DNA from: JBDSKH01 sp050245915
GTDB lineage: Bacteria > Actinomycetota > Actinomycetes > Actinomycetales > Microbacteriaceae
Assembly: GCA_050245915.1 (NCBI GenBank)
Contig: JBFWWZ010000032.1
Location: 1 to 35,436, forward strand
Reading direction: 5' to 3'
Length of the DNA stretch: 35,436 bases
Both the position numbers and the translations under genes were made by a program. Shown here one piece after another: positions 28,043-34,475 of the stretch; within the stretch, counting starts at the first letter, position 1, and every line of letters begins with the position of its first letter. The notes below the pieces were generated by a model, which saw only the letters and a program-made list of their open reading frames with translations, was not told the DNA's origin and ran no database searches.

Positions 28043-28876
28043 TCAGAAGGCGTCGAGCCGCGCGACGCCGGTGAGCGGCCCGGCGCGATGGCTGTCGACG
28101 CCGAGGCGTTCGAGCAGGTCGCCCCGCAGGGATGCCAGTCGGGTGTCGGCGCGATCACGCGGACGCGCGCCGGGGACGACGATCTCGGCGCGGATCGTGG
28201 AGCCCTCCCACGGGCTGTCCGGGTCGCCGCCGAGCACGATCACGCGGTCGGCCAGCGCCAGCGCCTCATCGACATCGTGGGTGACCAGCAGGATGGTGGC
28301 CGGCTCCGCCGCGTGGATGTCGACGAGCAGGTCCTGCATGGTGAGCCGGGTGAGGGCGTCCAATGCCCCGAAGGGCTCGTCGAGCAGCAGGATGCCGGGG
28401 CCGCGTGCGAGCGCCCGTGCCAGCGAGGCGCGCTGCGCCATGCCGCCGGACACCTGTCGGGGCCGGAGCGACGCAGCGTGCGTCAGCTGCACGAGGTCGA
28501 GCAGCCCGGCGACGCGCTCACGCCCGGTGCCGCGGGCCGTACCACGCGGCAGGCCGAGTTCGATGTTGCGGGACAGGGACCGCCACGGAAGCAGGCGGGG
28601 CTCCTGGAAGGCCACGGCGCACCGCTGGTCGACCTCGCGCACGGGGACGCCGCCGAGGTCGACCTCGCCGCCATCCACCGCATCCAGCCCGGCGACGAGC
28701 CTCAGCAGGGTGGACTTGCCCGATCCGGATGCCCCGAGGAGCGCCACGATCTCGCCGGCACGCACCGTCAGGTCGATGTCGCGCAGGATGACCCGGTCGC
28801 CGATTGCCCGGCGGACGCCGCGCAGTCCCACGCCGAGGGCGGCGGAGTCGGCGGCGGAGTCGATGACGGTGGGCAC
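28043..28876 (-). CDS. ABC transporter ATP-binding protein (SsuB-like)
   Basis: The 277-residue ATPase energises the importer encoded after it. Walker A is GASGSGKST (48-56), followed by the Q-loop FQEPRLLPWRSLSRNI typical of SsuB/TauB, the signature VSGGMAQR, Walker B ILLLDEPFGALD and switch His in LLVTHDVDEAL. A C-terminal extension of about 50 residues is not conserved. The GTG start at 28876 lies six bases after a TAGCGT -10 box, so the transcript is probably leaderless. It is first in the operon; the binding-protein gene follows after 52 bases. Confidence 0.93.
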   Translation of the reverse strand: MPTVIDSAADSAALGVGLRGVRRAIGDRVILRDIDLTVRAGEIVALLGASGSGKSTLLRLVAGLDAVDGGEVDLGGVPVREVDQRCAVAFQEPRLLPWRSLSRNIELGLPRGTARGTGRERVAGLLDLVQLTHAASLRPRQVSGGMAQRASLARALARGPGILLLDEPFGALDALTRLTMQDLLVDIHAAEPATILLVTHDVDEALALADRVIVLGGDPDSPWEGSTIRAEIVVPGARPRDRADTRLASLRGDLLERLGVDSHRAGPLTGVARLDAF

Positions 28877-28882
28877 GCTCCG

Positions 28883-28911
28883 ACGCTAGGGACCGGTCAC
28901 CCTCGCAACAA
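28883..28911 (-). promoter_or_regulatory. Promoter of the ABC importer operon
   Basis: Minus strand: -35 TTGTTG (28906-28911), 17-base spacer, -10 TAGCGT (28883-28888), then six bases to the GTG start. The spacing is ideal for a housekeeping sigma promoter and for a leaderless mRNA. The -35 lies inside the first of three tandem 20-bp repeats, so a protein bound there would affect polymerase directly. Confidence 0.6.
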
Positions 28912-28963
28912 AACTGCGCGTCACGCAACGAAACTGCGCGTCACGCGACGAAACGCCGCGTCA
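28904..28963. repeat. Three tandem 20-bp repeats upstream of the ABC importer (candidate operator array)
   Basis: Units at 28904-28923, 28924-28943 and 28944-28963 follow one another without spacers. Plus-strand units 1 and 2 are CGCAACAAAACTGCGCGTCA and CGCAACGAAACTGCGCGTCA (one difference); unit 3 differs from unit 2 at four positions. Each of the first two contains CGCA, seven bases, TGCG as a dyad, and their junctions contain GCGT-G-ACGC. A 20-bp period is close to two turns of DNA. The array runs from the -35 box nearly to the nusB stop. Confidence 0.8.
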
Positions 28964-28972
28964 TTCAGCGTC

Positions 28973-29395
28973 TCAGGAGACCATGCCCTTGCCGCGGGCG
29001 ATGCCGCCCAGGAGCCCGTTGAGGAAGCCGGCCGAGTCCTCGGTGCTCAGCACCGTCGCCGACTCCACCGCCTCGGAGATGGCGACGCCATCCGGCACCT
29101 CGTCGTTGAAGAGGATCTCCCAGGCGGCGAGCCGGGCGATAGCGCGGTCGAGCGCGGGCATCCGCTCGAGCGGCCAGCCTTGCGCGTGGGCCTCGATCTC
29201 CGCGTCGATCTCGGTGAGGTGCGCATCGACGCCCTCGACGATCTCGCGGGCGTAGGGCCACGACGACGACCGCTGCGGCTGCGCGGCCGCGCGCCCCGCC
29301 TCCTCGTCGAGCATCGCCGCGATCGGCACCCCGCGCACGTCGGCGCCGAACAGGATGTCGAGGGCCCGCTTGCGGGACTTGCTCCGTGCGCTCAC
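28973..29395 (-). CDS. nusB: Transcription antitermination factor NusB
   Basis: RNA-binding partner of NusE (S10) at boxA in rRNA antitermination. The 140-residue all-helical protein begins SARSKSRKRALDILFGADVRG and has MPALDRAIARLAAWEIL, PDGVAISEAVESATVLSTEDSAGFLNGLLG, the conserved C-terminal signature. The GTG start at 29395 is seven bases after the efp stop; efp-nusB is a conserved actinobacterial pair. The usual next gene pyrR is separated here by the ABC importer. Confidence 0.96.
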   Translation of the reverse strand: MSARSKSRKRALDILFGADVRGVPIAAMLDEEAGRAAAQPQRSSSWPYAREIVEGVDAHLTEIDAEIEAHAQGWPLERMPALDRAIARLAAWEILFNDEVPDGVAISEAVESATVLSTEDSAGFLNGLLGGIARGKGMVS

Positions 29396-29402
29396 AGAGG
29401 GT

Positions 29403-29966
29403 CTAGTCGGTGACGCGGCCGAGGTACGACCCGTCGCGCGTGTCGACCTTCACCCGGGTGCCCTGCTCGAGGAAAAGCGGGACCTGGATCTCGGCACCGG
29501 TCTCGAGCGTCGCCGGCTTGGTGCCCGCGCTCGACCGGTCGCCCTGCAGCCCCGGCTCGGTGTAGGTGACCTCGAGCACGACGCTGGTCGGCAGCTCGAT
29601 GTACAGCGCCTCGCCGTCGTGGGTGGCGATCGTGACGTTCTGACCCTCGAGCATGTAGTTCGCGGCATCGCCGACGGTGGCGGCGGGCACGGTCACCTGG
29701 TCGTAGTCGGTGGTGTCCATGAACACGAACCCGTCACCATCGCGGTACAGGTAGCTGAAGTCGCGGCGGTCGACGGTCGCGAAGTCGATCTTGGTGCCGG
29801 CGTTGAAGGTGCGGTCGACGACCTTGCCGCTCGTGACGCTCTTCATCTTGGTGCGGACGAACGCACCGCCCTTGCCGGGCTTGACGTGCTGGAATTCGAC
29901 GACGTTCCAGAGCTGTCCGTCGATGTTGAGAACGGAGCCGTTCTTGATGTCGTTCGTGGTAGCCAT
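29403..29966 (-). CDS. efp: Elongation factor P
   Basis: Relieves ribosomes stalled at polyproline. The 187 residues form three beta-barrel domains; the loop that enters the peptidyl-transferase centre is HVKPGKGGAFVRTK with Lys32 at its tip. SLLP-type C-terminal signatures are present as VPLFLEQGTRVKVDTRDGSYLGR. The ATG at 29966 lacks a good Shine-Dalgarno; TAGGCT lies eight bases upstream and could be a -10 box for a leaderless message, though this is weak. aroQ precedes it by 11 bases. Confidence 0.97.
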   Translation of the reverse strand: MATTNDIKNGSVLNIDGQLWNVVEFQHVKPGKGGAFVRTKMKSVTSGKVVDRTFNAGTKIDFATVDRRDFSYLYRDGDGFVFMDTTDYDQVTVPAATVGDAANYMLEGQNVTIATHDGEALYIELPTSVVLEVTYTEPGLQGDRSSAGTKPATLETGAEIQVPLFLEQGTRVKVDTRDGSYLGRVTD

Positions 29967-29977
29967 GGTGCAGAAGC

Positions 29978-30424
29978 CTACCCGGCCTTCGCGATCCGCC
30001 CGATCGCGTCGAGGGCCAGCAGGTAGGAGTCGAACCCGAACCCGGCGATGACCCCGGTAGCGACACCGGAGATGACGCTGGTGTGGCGGAACTCCTCGCG
30101 GGCATGCGGGTTCGAGATGTGCACCTCGATGAGCGGGAGGCCGGCCTTCGTGACCAGCGCCGCGGCATCCTGCAGCGCGTAGCTGTAGTGCGTGAACGCC
30201 GCCGGGTTCAGGACGACGGGCACACCCGCGTCGACCGCCTCATGCAGCCAGCCGATCAGCTCCGCCTCGTCGTCGGTCTGACGCAGGTCGATCTCGACCC
30301 CGGCGCCGGCGTGCTCGCCGAGCAGCACGCGCAGCGCGGAGAGGTCGAGCGAGCCGTACACCTCGGGTTCGCGGCTGCCGAGGCGCCCGAGGTTCGGTCC
30401 GTTCAGTACGAGCACGCGCGCCAT
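29978..30424 (-). CDS. aroQ: 3-dehydroquinate dehydratase, type II
   Basis: Third shikimate step, dehydrating 3-dehydroquinate. The 148-residue protein has VLNGPNLGRLGSREPEVYG with the catalytic Tyr23, LNPAAFTHYSYALQDA with Asn73 and His79, and EVHISNPHAREEFRH with His102. The ATG at 30424 is the only start that matches the family. It has no clear ribosome binding site; nine bases upstream begins a strong palindromic repeat that has separated aroQ from aroB. Confidence 0.97.
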   Translation of the reverse strand: MARVLVLNGPNLGRLGSREPEVYGSLDLSALRVLLGEHAGAGVEIDLRQTDDEAELIGWLHEAVDAGVPVVLNPAAFTHYSYALQDAAALVTKAGLPLIEVHISNPHAREEFRHTSVISGVATGVIAGFGFDSYLLALDAIGRIAKAG

Positions 30425-30432
30425 GCGCCCAC

Positions 30433-30479
30433 GATAGCTGGCTGAGGAGCGGCGCGAAGCGCCGCGTCTCGAAGCCCGG
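30433..30479. repeat. REP-like palindromic repeat, left copy beside the GIY-YIG gene
   Basis: On the plus strand it starts GATAGCTGGCTGAGGAGCG (30433-30451), has a central GCGCGAAGCGC and ends CGCGTCTCGAAGCCCGG (30463-30479). It can fold into a long imperfect hairpin: GGCT/AGCC at the base, GAG/CTC, then GCGGCGC/GCGCCGC around a GAA loop. The copy at 30816-30864 is inverted relative to it, with the outer 19 bases and the inner CGCGTCTCGAAGCC identical. It could also act as a terminator-like structure behind the GIY-YIG gene. Confidence 0.85.
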
Positions 30480-30480
30480 C

Positions 30481-30768
30481 CTAGGAATGGCCAGCTCGGG
30501 AGGCGGCCCGCTTGACGTCGTCGATCCGGCCGTCGATCAGTGCGCGCTTCTTGGCGCGCGACCATCCGTGAATCTGACGTTCGCGCGCCCACGCATCATC
30601 GATGCGGTCGAAGCGTTCGAAGTAGGCGAGACGGACCGGGCGGCGAGAAGCCGTGTATCCGTCGGGATACGTGCCCGCATGGTGCTCCTCGAGGCGTCGC
30701 TCGAGGTCACGGGTGCTGCCGGTGTAGTACGTGCCATCTGCGCACATGAGGATGTACATCTCGGGCAT
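30481..30768 (-). CDS. Small GIY-YIG endonuclease (UPF0213 / COG2827 type)
   Basis: A 95-residue single-domain nuclease. MYILMCADGTYYTGST (4-19) is the GIY/YIG pair of strands, LERRLEEHHAG gives the catalytic-region Arg and His, RRPVRLAYFERF follows and ARERQIHGWSRAKKRALI (61-78) supplies the metal-binding Glu helix. There is no other domain. The ATG at 30768 matches relatives; a GTG 16 codons earlier is possible. The gene lies alone between aroB and aroQ, bracketed by inverted palindromic repeats, and is the only non-shikimate gene in that block. The target is unknown; cutting at the flanking repeats is my inference. Confidence 0.92.
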   Translation of the reverse strand: MPEMYILMCADGTYYTGSTRDLERRLEEHHAGTYPDGYTASRRPVRLAYFERFDRIDDAWARERQIHGWSRAKKRALIDGRIDDVKRAASRAGHS

Positions 30769-30815
30769 CTGCCGAGACTGCTGAAACTGGTCGGTGGACG
30801 CAGATGTTGTCCACA

Positions 30816-30864
30816 CCCGGCTTCGAGACGCGCCCGCTGTGTGGTCGCTCCTCAGCCAGCTATC
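30816..30864. repeat. REP-like palindromic repeat, right (inverted) copy beside the GIY-YIG gene
   Basis: Read on the minus strand from 30864: GATAGCTGGCTGAGGAGCG, a 13-base centre different from the left copy, then CGCGTCTCGAAGCCGGG. The outer 19 bases and the 14-base inner block are identical to the left copy. The first 13 bases (30852-30864) are also the last codons and stop of aroB, so repeat and gene are interlocked. Confidence 0.85.
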
Positions 30865-31931
30865 TCCTGGTAGGCGGCCAACAGCAGCTGCTCCTCGGGC
30901 CCGCTGAGGGTCGTCGGGCGGCCGATGTCGTCGAGCACGATGAAGCGCAGCAGATCGCCGCGCGCCTTCTTGTCGCGCTTCATGGTGGCCAGCAGGGTGG
31001 GCCAGCGCCCGGCCGGGTAGGTGGTCGGCAGGGTCAGCAGGCTCAGGATGCGGCGGTGCCGCTCCACGGCGTCGTCGCTGAGCGAGCGGGTGAGCCTCGA
31101 CAGCTCGGCAGCGAACACCATCCCGATGGAGATGGCCGCGCCATGCCGCCACTGGTACCGCTCGGCGTGCTCGATCGCATGGCCGAGCGTGTGCCCGTAG
31201 TTCAGGATCTCGCGCAGCCCCTGCTCGGTGAAGTCCTCGCCGACGACCCGCGCCTTCATCGCGATGGCGAGCTCGATCGCGCGGCGGAACGGGGCCGACG
31301 AGGGGTCTGTCGCAGCATCCACGTCGGCTTCGATGATGTCGAGGATCTCGGGCTCGGCGATGAACCCGGCCTTCGCGACCTCCGCGTATCCGGCGAGGAT
31401 CTCGTTCCTCGGCAGGCCCTCGAGAGTGTCGAGGTCGCACAGCACGGCGCGCGGCGCCCAGAACGCGCCGACCAGGTTCTTGCCCTCCGCGGTGTTGATG
31501 CCGGTCTTGCCGCCGACCGCGGCATCCACCATGCCGAGCACCGTGGTGGGGATCTGCACGATCTCGATGCCGCGCAGCCAGGTGGCGGCGACGAAGCCGG
31601 CCAGGTCGGTGGTGGCGCCTCCGCCGAGGCCGATGACGGCGTCGGATCGGGTGAAATCGGTCTGCCCGAGGACCTGCCAGCAGAAGGCGGCGACCTCCAC
31701 GCGTTTCGCGCCCTCGGCATCCGGCACCTCGGCGAGGAACACCTGGTAACGGTCCGACAGCTGTTCGCGCAAGGTCTCGGCCCGCGAGGCCAGGGCCGGC
31801 GCGTGGACGATCAGCACCTTCGCCACCCTGGGGCTCAGGTAGGAGCCGACATCGCCGAGCAACCCGCGCCCGACGAACACGGAGTACCCCGGTGATCCGG
31901 AGACCGGGATCTCGGTCACGTCGTCGCCCAT
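30852..31931 (-). CDS. aroB: 3-dehydroquinate synthase
   Basis: Second shikimate step, NAD- and metal-dependent. The 359 residues include the NAD-binding GLGGGATTDLAGFVAATWLRG, PTTVLGMVDAAVGGKTGIN, LAGYAEVAKAGFIAE and the metal ligands in NYGHTLGHAIE. The ATG at 31931 lies within the end of aroK (16-base overlap). The last codons (ATA GCT GGC and the TGA) belong to the palindromic repeat that borders the GIY-YIG gene, so the C-terminal IAG is repeat-derived. Confidence 0.97.
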   Translation of the reverse strand: MGDDVTEIPVSGSPGYSVFVGRGLLGDVGSYLSPRVAKVLIVHAPALASRAETLREQLSDRYQVFLAEVPDAEGAKRVEVAAFCWQVLGQTDFTRSDAVIGLGGGATTDLAGFVAATWLRGIEIVQIPTTVLGMVDAAVGGKTGINTAEGKNLVGAFWAPRAVLCDLDTLEGLPRNEILAGYAEVAKAGFIAEPEILDIIEADVDAATDPSSAPFRRAIELAIAMKARVVGEDFTEQGLREILNYGHTLGHAIEHAERYQWRHGAAISIGMVFAAELSRLTRSLSDDAVERHRRILSLLTLPTTYPAGRWPTLLATMKRDKKARGDLLRFIVLDDIGRPTTLSGPEEQLLLAAYQEIAG

Positions 31932-32407
31932 GCGGCGACCTCCTCTGCGATGCCGTCGAACGGGCGATGCGAGGTGTCGATCTCCAGGTCGGCGACCTCC
32001 TCGTAGAGGGCGCGCCGTTCGTCGAAGATGCGCTGCCAGTCGCTGACGCCGTTGCGGATCAGCGGACGCTTGCCCTCACCGAGCCGCCCTTCGACGGCGC
32101 GGGCGCTCACGGTGAGGTACACCACGCGGTGCGCCGCAAGATCGGACCGGGTCGATGCGTCGAGCACGGCGCCACCGCCGAGCGAGACGACGTCGTCGGT
32201 GCTGAGCGCCCGTGCGACCGCCTCGCGCTCCAGCCGGCGGAAGTAGGGCTCGCCGTGCTCGGCGAAGATCGTCGCGATGGGCCCGTGCTCGGCGACGACC
32301 ATCTTGTCGGTATCGGTGAACTCGCGGCCGAGCAGGCGGGCCACCCGCCGGCCCACCTTGGTCTTGCCCGCACCCATCGGGCCGACCAGCACGACGGCGG
32401 GGCTCAC
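31916..32407 (-). CDS. aroK: Shikimate kinase
   Basis: Fifth shikimate step, phosphorylating shikimate at O3. The 163-residue kinase has Walker A GPMGAGKT at 9-16, DTDKMV, the shikimate-binding Arg in YFRRLE, GGGAVLD and the lid region GEGKRPLIRNGV. The GTG start overlaps the aroC stop (GTGA); the end overlaps aroB by 16 bases, an unusually long overlap for this window. aroC-aroK-aroB is a typical actinobacterial order. Confidence 0.97.
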   Translation of the reverse strand: MSPAVVLVGPMGAGKTKVGRRVARLLGREFTDTDKMVVAEHGPIATIFAEHGEPYFRRLEREAVARALSTDDVVSLGGGAVLDASTRSDLAAHRVVYLTVSARAVEGRLGEGKRPLIRNGVSDWQRIFDERRALYEEVADLEIDTSHRPFDGIAEEVAAWATT

Positions 32408-33609
32408 GGTCGCGCCGCGGAGTTCGCCGTGCGCAGCGCCTCGGGGATGCTCGCGAGGTAGGCCTCGAGATTGCGCTTCGTCTCGGCGACGGAGTCTCCC
32501 CCGAACTTCTCGAGCACGGCTTCGGCGAGCACGAGGGCGACCATCGCCTCGGCGACGACGCCGGCGGCCGGTACCGCGCAGACATCCGATCGCTGATGAT
32601 GGGCGGTGGATGCCTCCCCCGTCGCGACATCGACCGAGCGGAGCGCGTGCGGCACCGTCGCGATCGGCTTCATGCCGGCCCGTACCCGGAGGACGGTGCC
32701 GGTGGACATGCCGCCCTCGGTGCCGCCCGCCCGGTCGCTGAGCCGGGCGATGACCCCGTCGTCGAGCACCAGCTCGTCGTGAGCCTGCGATCCGGGGCGG
32801 CGGGTGGTCTCGAACCCGTCGCCGACCTCGACGCCCTTGATGGCCTGGATCCCCATCAGTGCGGCGGCGAGCCGGCTGTCGAGCCGCCGGTCCCAGTGCG
32901 TGTAGCTCCCGAGTCCCGGAGGAACGCCGTAGGCGAGCACTTCGACGATGCCGCCGAGGGTGTCGCCGTCGTCGTGCGCCCTGTCGATGCGCGCCACCAT
33001 GGCGGCGGAGGTCTCCGCGTGGAAGCAGCGCATCGGGTCGGCGTCGAGAGCGTCCACGTCACCCGGTTCCGGCAGCGGTGCGTCATCGGGCACCCGGACC
33101 GTCTCGATCGACAGCGTGTGCGCGACCAGCCCGATGCCCACCTCTCCGAGGAACGCGCGGGCGACAGCGCCCAGTGCCACCCGTGCCGCGGTCTCGCGCG
33201 CGCTCGCGCGCTCCAGCACGTTCCGCGCCTCGTCGAAACCGTACTTCTGCATGCCGACCAGGTCGGCGTGACCGGGTCGCGGCCGGGTGAGGGGGGCGCC
33301 ACGACCCTTCGGCAGGGTCTCCGGGTCGACCGGCTCGGCGCTCATCACCTCGGTCCAGCGCGGCCATTCGGTGTTGCCGATCCGCAGGGCGATGGGGCTG
33401 CCCATCGTCAGCCCGAAGCGGATTCCGCCGGAGATCGTCAGCTCGTCCTCTTCGAACTTCATGCGTGCACCGCGCCCGTAGCCGAGCTTGCGTCTCTGCA
33501 TATCCGCCTGGATCTGCGCGGGAGACACCGGCACGCCCGCGGGCAGGCCCTCGAGGATCGCGACGAGCTCGGGGCCGTGCGACTCCCCCGCGGTCAACCA
33601 GCGCAGCAT
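32404..33609 (-). CDS. aroC: Chorismate synthase
   Basis: Final shikimate step, making chorismate with reduced FMN. The 401-residue protein starts MLRWLTAGESHGPELVAILEGLPAG and has RRKLGYGRGARM, the family signature, GNTEWPRW, RPGHADLVGMQKYGFDEARNVLERASARETAARVA, and the C-terminal TGEASTAHHQRSDVCAVPAA. I chose the ATG at 33609 because it fits the conserved N-terminus exactly; no strong ribosome binding site is visible. The chorismate made here feeds TrpE, encoded about 28 kb downstream in the same window. Confidence 0.98.
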   Translation of the reverse strand: MLRWLTAGESHGPELVAILEGLPAGVPVSPAQIQADMQRRKLGYGRGARMKFEEDELTISGGIRFGLTMGSPIALRIGNTEWPRWTEVMSAEPVDPETLPKGRGAPLTRPRPGHADLVGMQKYGFDEARNVLERASARETAARVALGAVARAFLGEVGIGLVAHTLSIETVRVPDDAPLPEPGDVDALDADPMRCFHAETSAAMVARIDRAHDDGDTLGGIVEVLAYGVPPGLGSYTHWDRRLDSRLAAALMGIQAIKGVEVGDGFETTRRPGSQAHDELVLDDGVIARLSDRAGGTEGGMSTGTVLRVRAGMKPIATVPHALRSVDVATGEASTAHHQRSDVCAVPAAGVVAEAMVALVLAEAVLEKFGGDSVAETKRNLEAYLASIPEALRTANSAARP

Positions 33610-33631
33610 GGGATCAAGTCTGGCAGAACCG

Positions 33632-34465
33632 TTAGAGGCCGACCGCCGCGCGCATCGCGGCGACGACACGCTCTTCGTCCGGCAGCTCGACGTCGGGGTC
33701 GCCGGCGGTGAACACCCGCACCTGCCCGACCGCCTGGTGAAGCAGCATCAGCAGCCCGCTGATCACGGTGCCGCCGGCGTCGGCCCAGCCGCGCGCCAGG
33801 TCGCTCGGCCATGGGTCGTACGCGACGTCGAAGAGGGCCGCCCGCTCCCGGACGGCCTCCGGATACGCGACGCCGACACCCGCGCCGCCCGGCAGGGTGG
33901 AGACCACGGCGTCCGGCGCGATCAGCGACCGGTCCGACACACCGAACGCACGCACAGTCAGGTCGACGCCGAGTCGTGCCGCCAGCGGTTCGAGCGAGGC
34001 CGCAGCCTTCGCGGTGTCCCGCGCCGACACCTGCACCCTCGTCGCCCCGAGCCGGGATACTGCGGACACCACCGAGGCGGCCGTCGCCCCCGCGCCGAGC
34101 ACCTGCACCGACCCGAGGGCGTCGATCCCGGACTCGCGGAACGCCGCGACGATGCCGTGGATGTCGGTGTTGAATCCCGCCCTGCGCCCGTCGCGGAACA
34201 GCACCGTGTTGGCGGCTCCGACCTCGTCGACCAACGCGGAACGCTCGTCGAGCAGCGGCAGCACCTCGCGTTTCAGCGGCATGGTCAGCGACAGCCCGCG
34301 CCAGTCGGCGTCCAGCCCTGCCAGGAAGCCCTCCAGCCCGCCGTCGCCCACCTCGATGGCGTCGTACTGCCAGTCGAGCCCCAGGACACCGTAGGCGGCC
34401 CGCTGGAGCGCGGGCGACTTCGAGTGCGCGATCGGCGACCCGAGGACCGCCAGCCGCGTCGTCAT
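33632..34465 (-). CDS. aroE: Shikimate 5-dehydrogenase
   Basis: Fourth shikimate step. The 277-residue protein has the substrate site LGSPIAHSKSP and TMPLK with catalytic Lys65, NTD with Asp101, and the NADPH fold VLGAGATAASVVSAV; the C-terminal half has DVAYDPWPSDLA and SGLLMLLHQAV. The ATG at 34465 is 10 bases after the mltG stop. It ends 22 bases before aroC. The mltG-aroE order is usual in actinobacteria. Confidence 0.96.
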   Translation of the reverse strand: MTTRLAVLGSPIAHSKSPALQRAAYGVLGLDWQYDAIEVGDGGLEGFLAGLDADWRGLSLTMPLKREVLPLLDERSALVDEVGAANTVLFRDGRRAGFNTDIHGIVAAFRESGIDALGSVQVLGAGATAASVVSAVSRLGATRVQVSARDTAKAAASLEPLAARLGVDLTVRAFGVSDRSLIAPDAVVSTLPGGAGVGVAYPEAVRERAALFDVAYDPWPSDLARGWADAGGTVISGLLMLLHQAVGQVRVFTAGDPDVELPDEERVVAAMRAAVGL

Positions 34466-34475
34466 CGGGACCGGG

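Noticed and set aside
30433..30864. Insertion sequence with terminal inverted repeats
   Set aside because: There is no transposase and the only gene is a small GIY-YIG nuclease. I kept it as a repeat-flanked cassette rather than an IS.
30481..31440. Longer reading frame extending the GIY-YIG protein upstream through aroB
   Set aside because: The extra 224 residues lie out of frame in aroB and are Arg/Ala/His-rich with no similarity to any domain. The family start at 30768 is clear.
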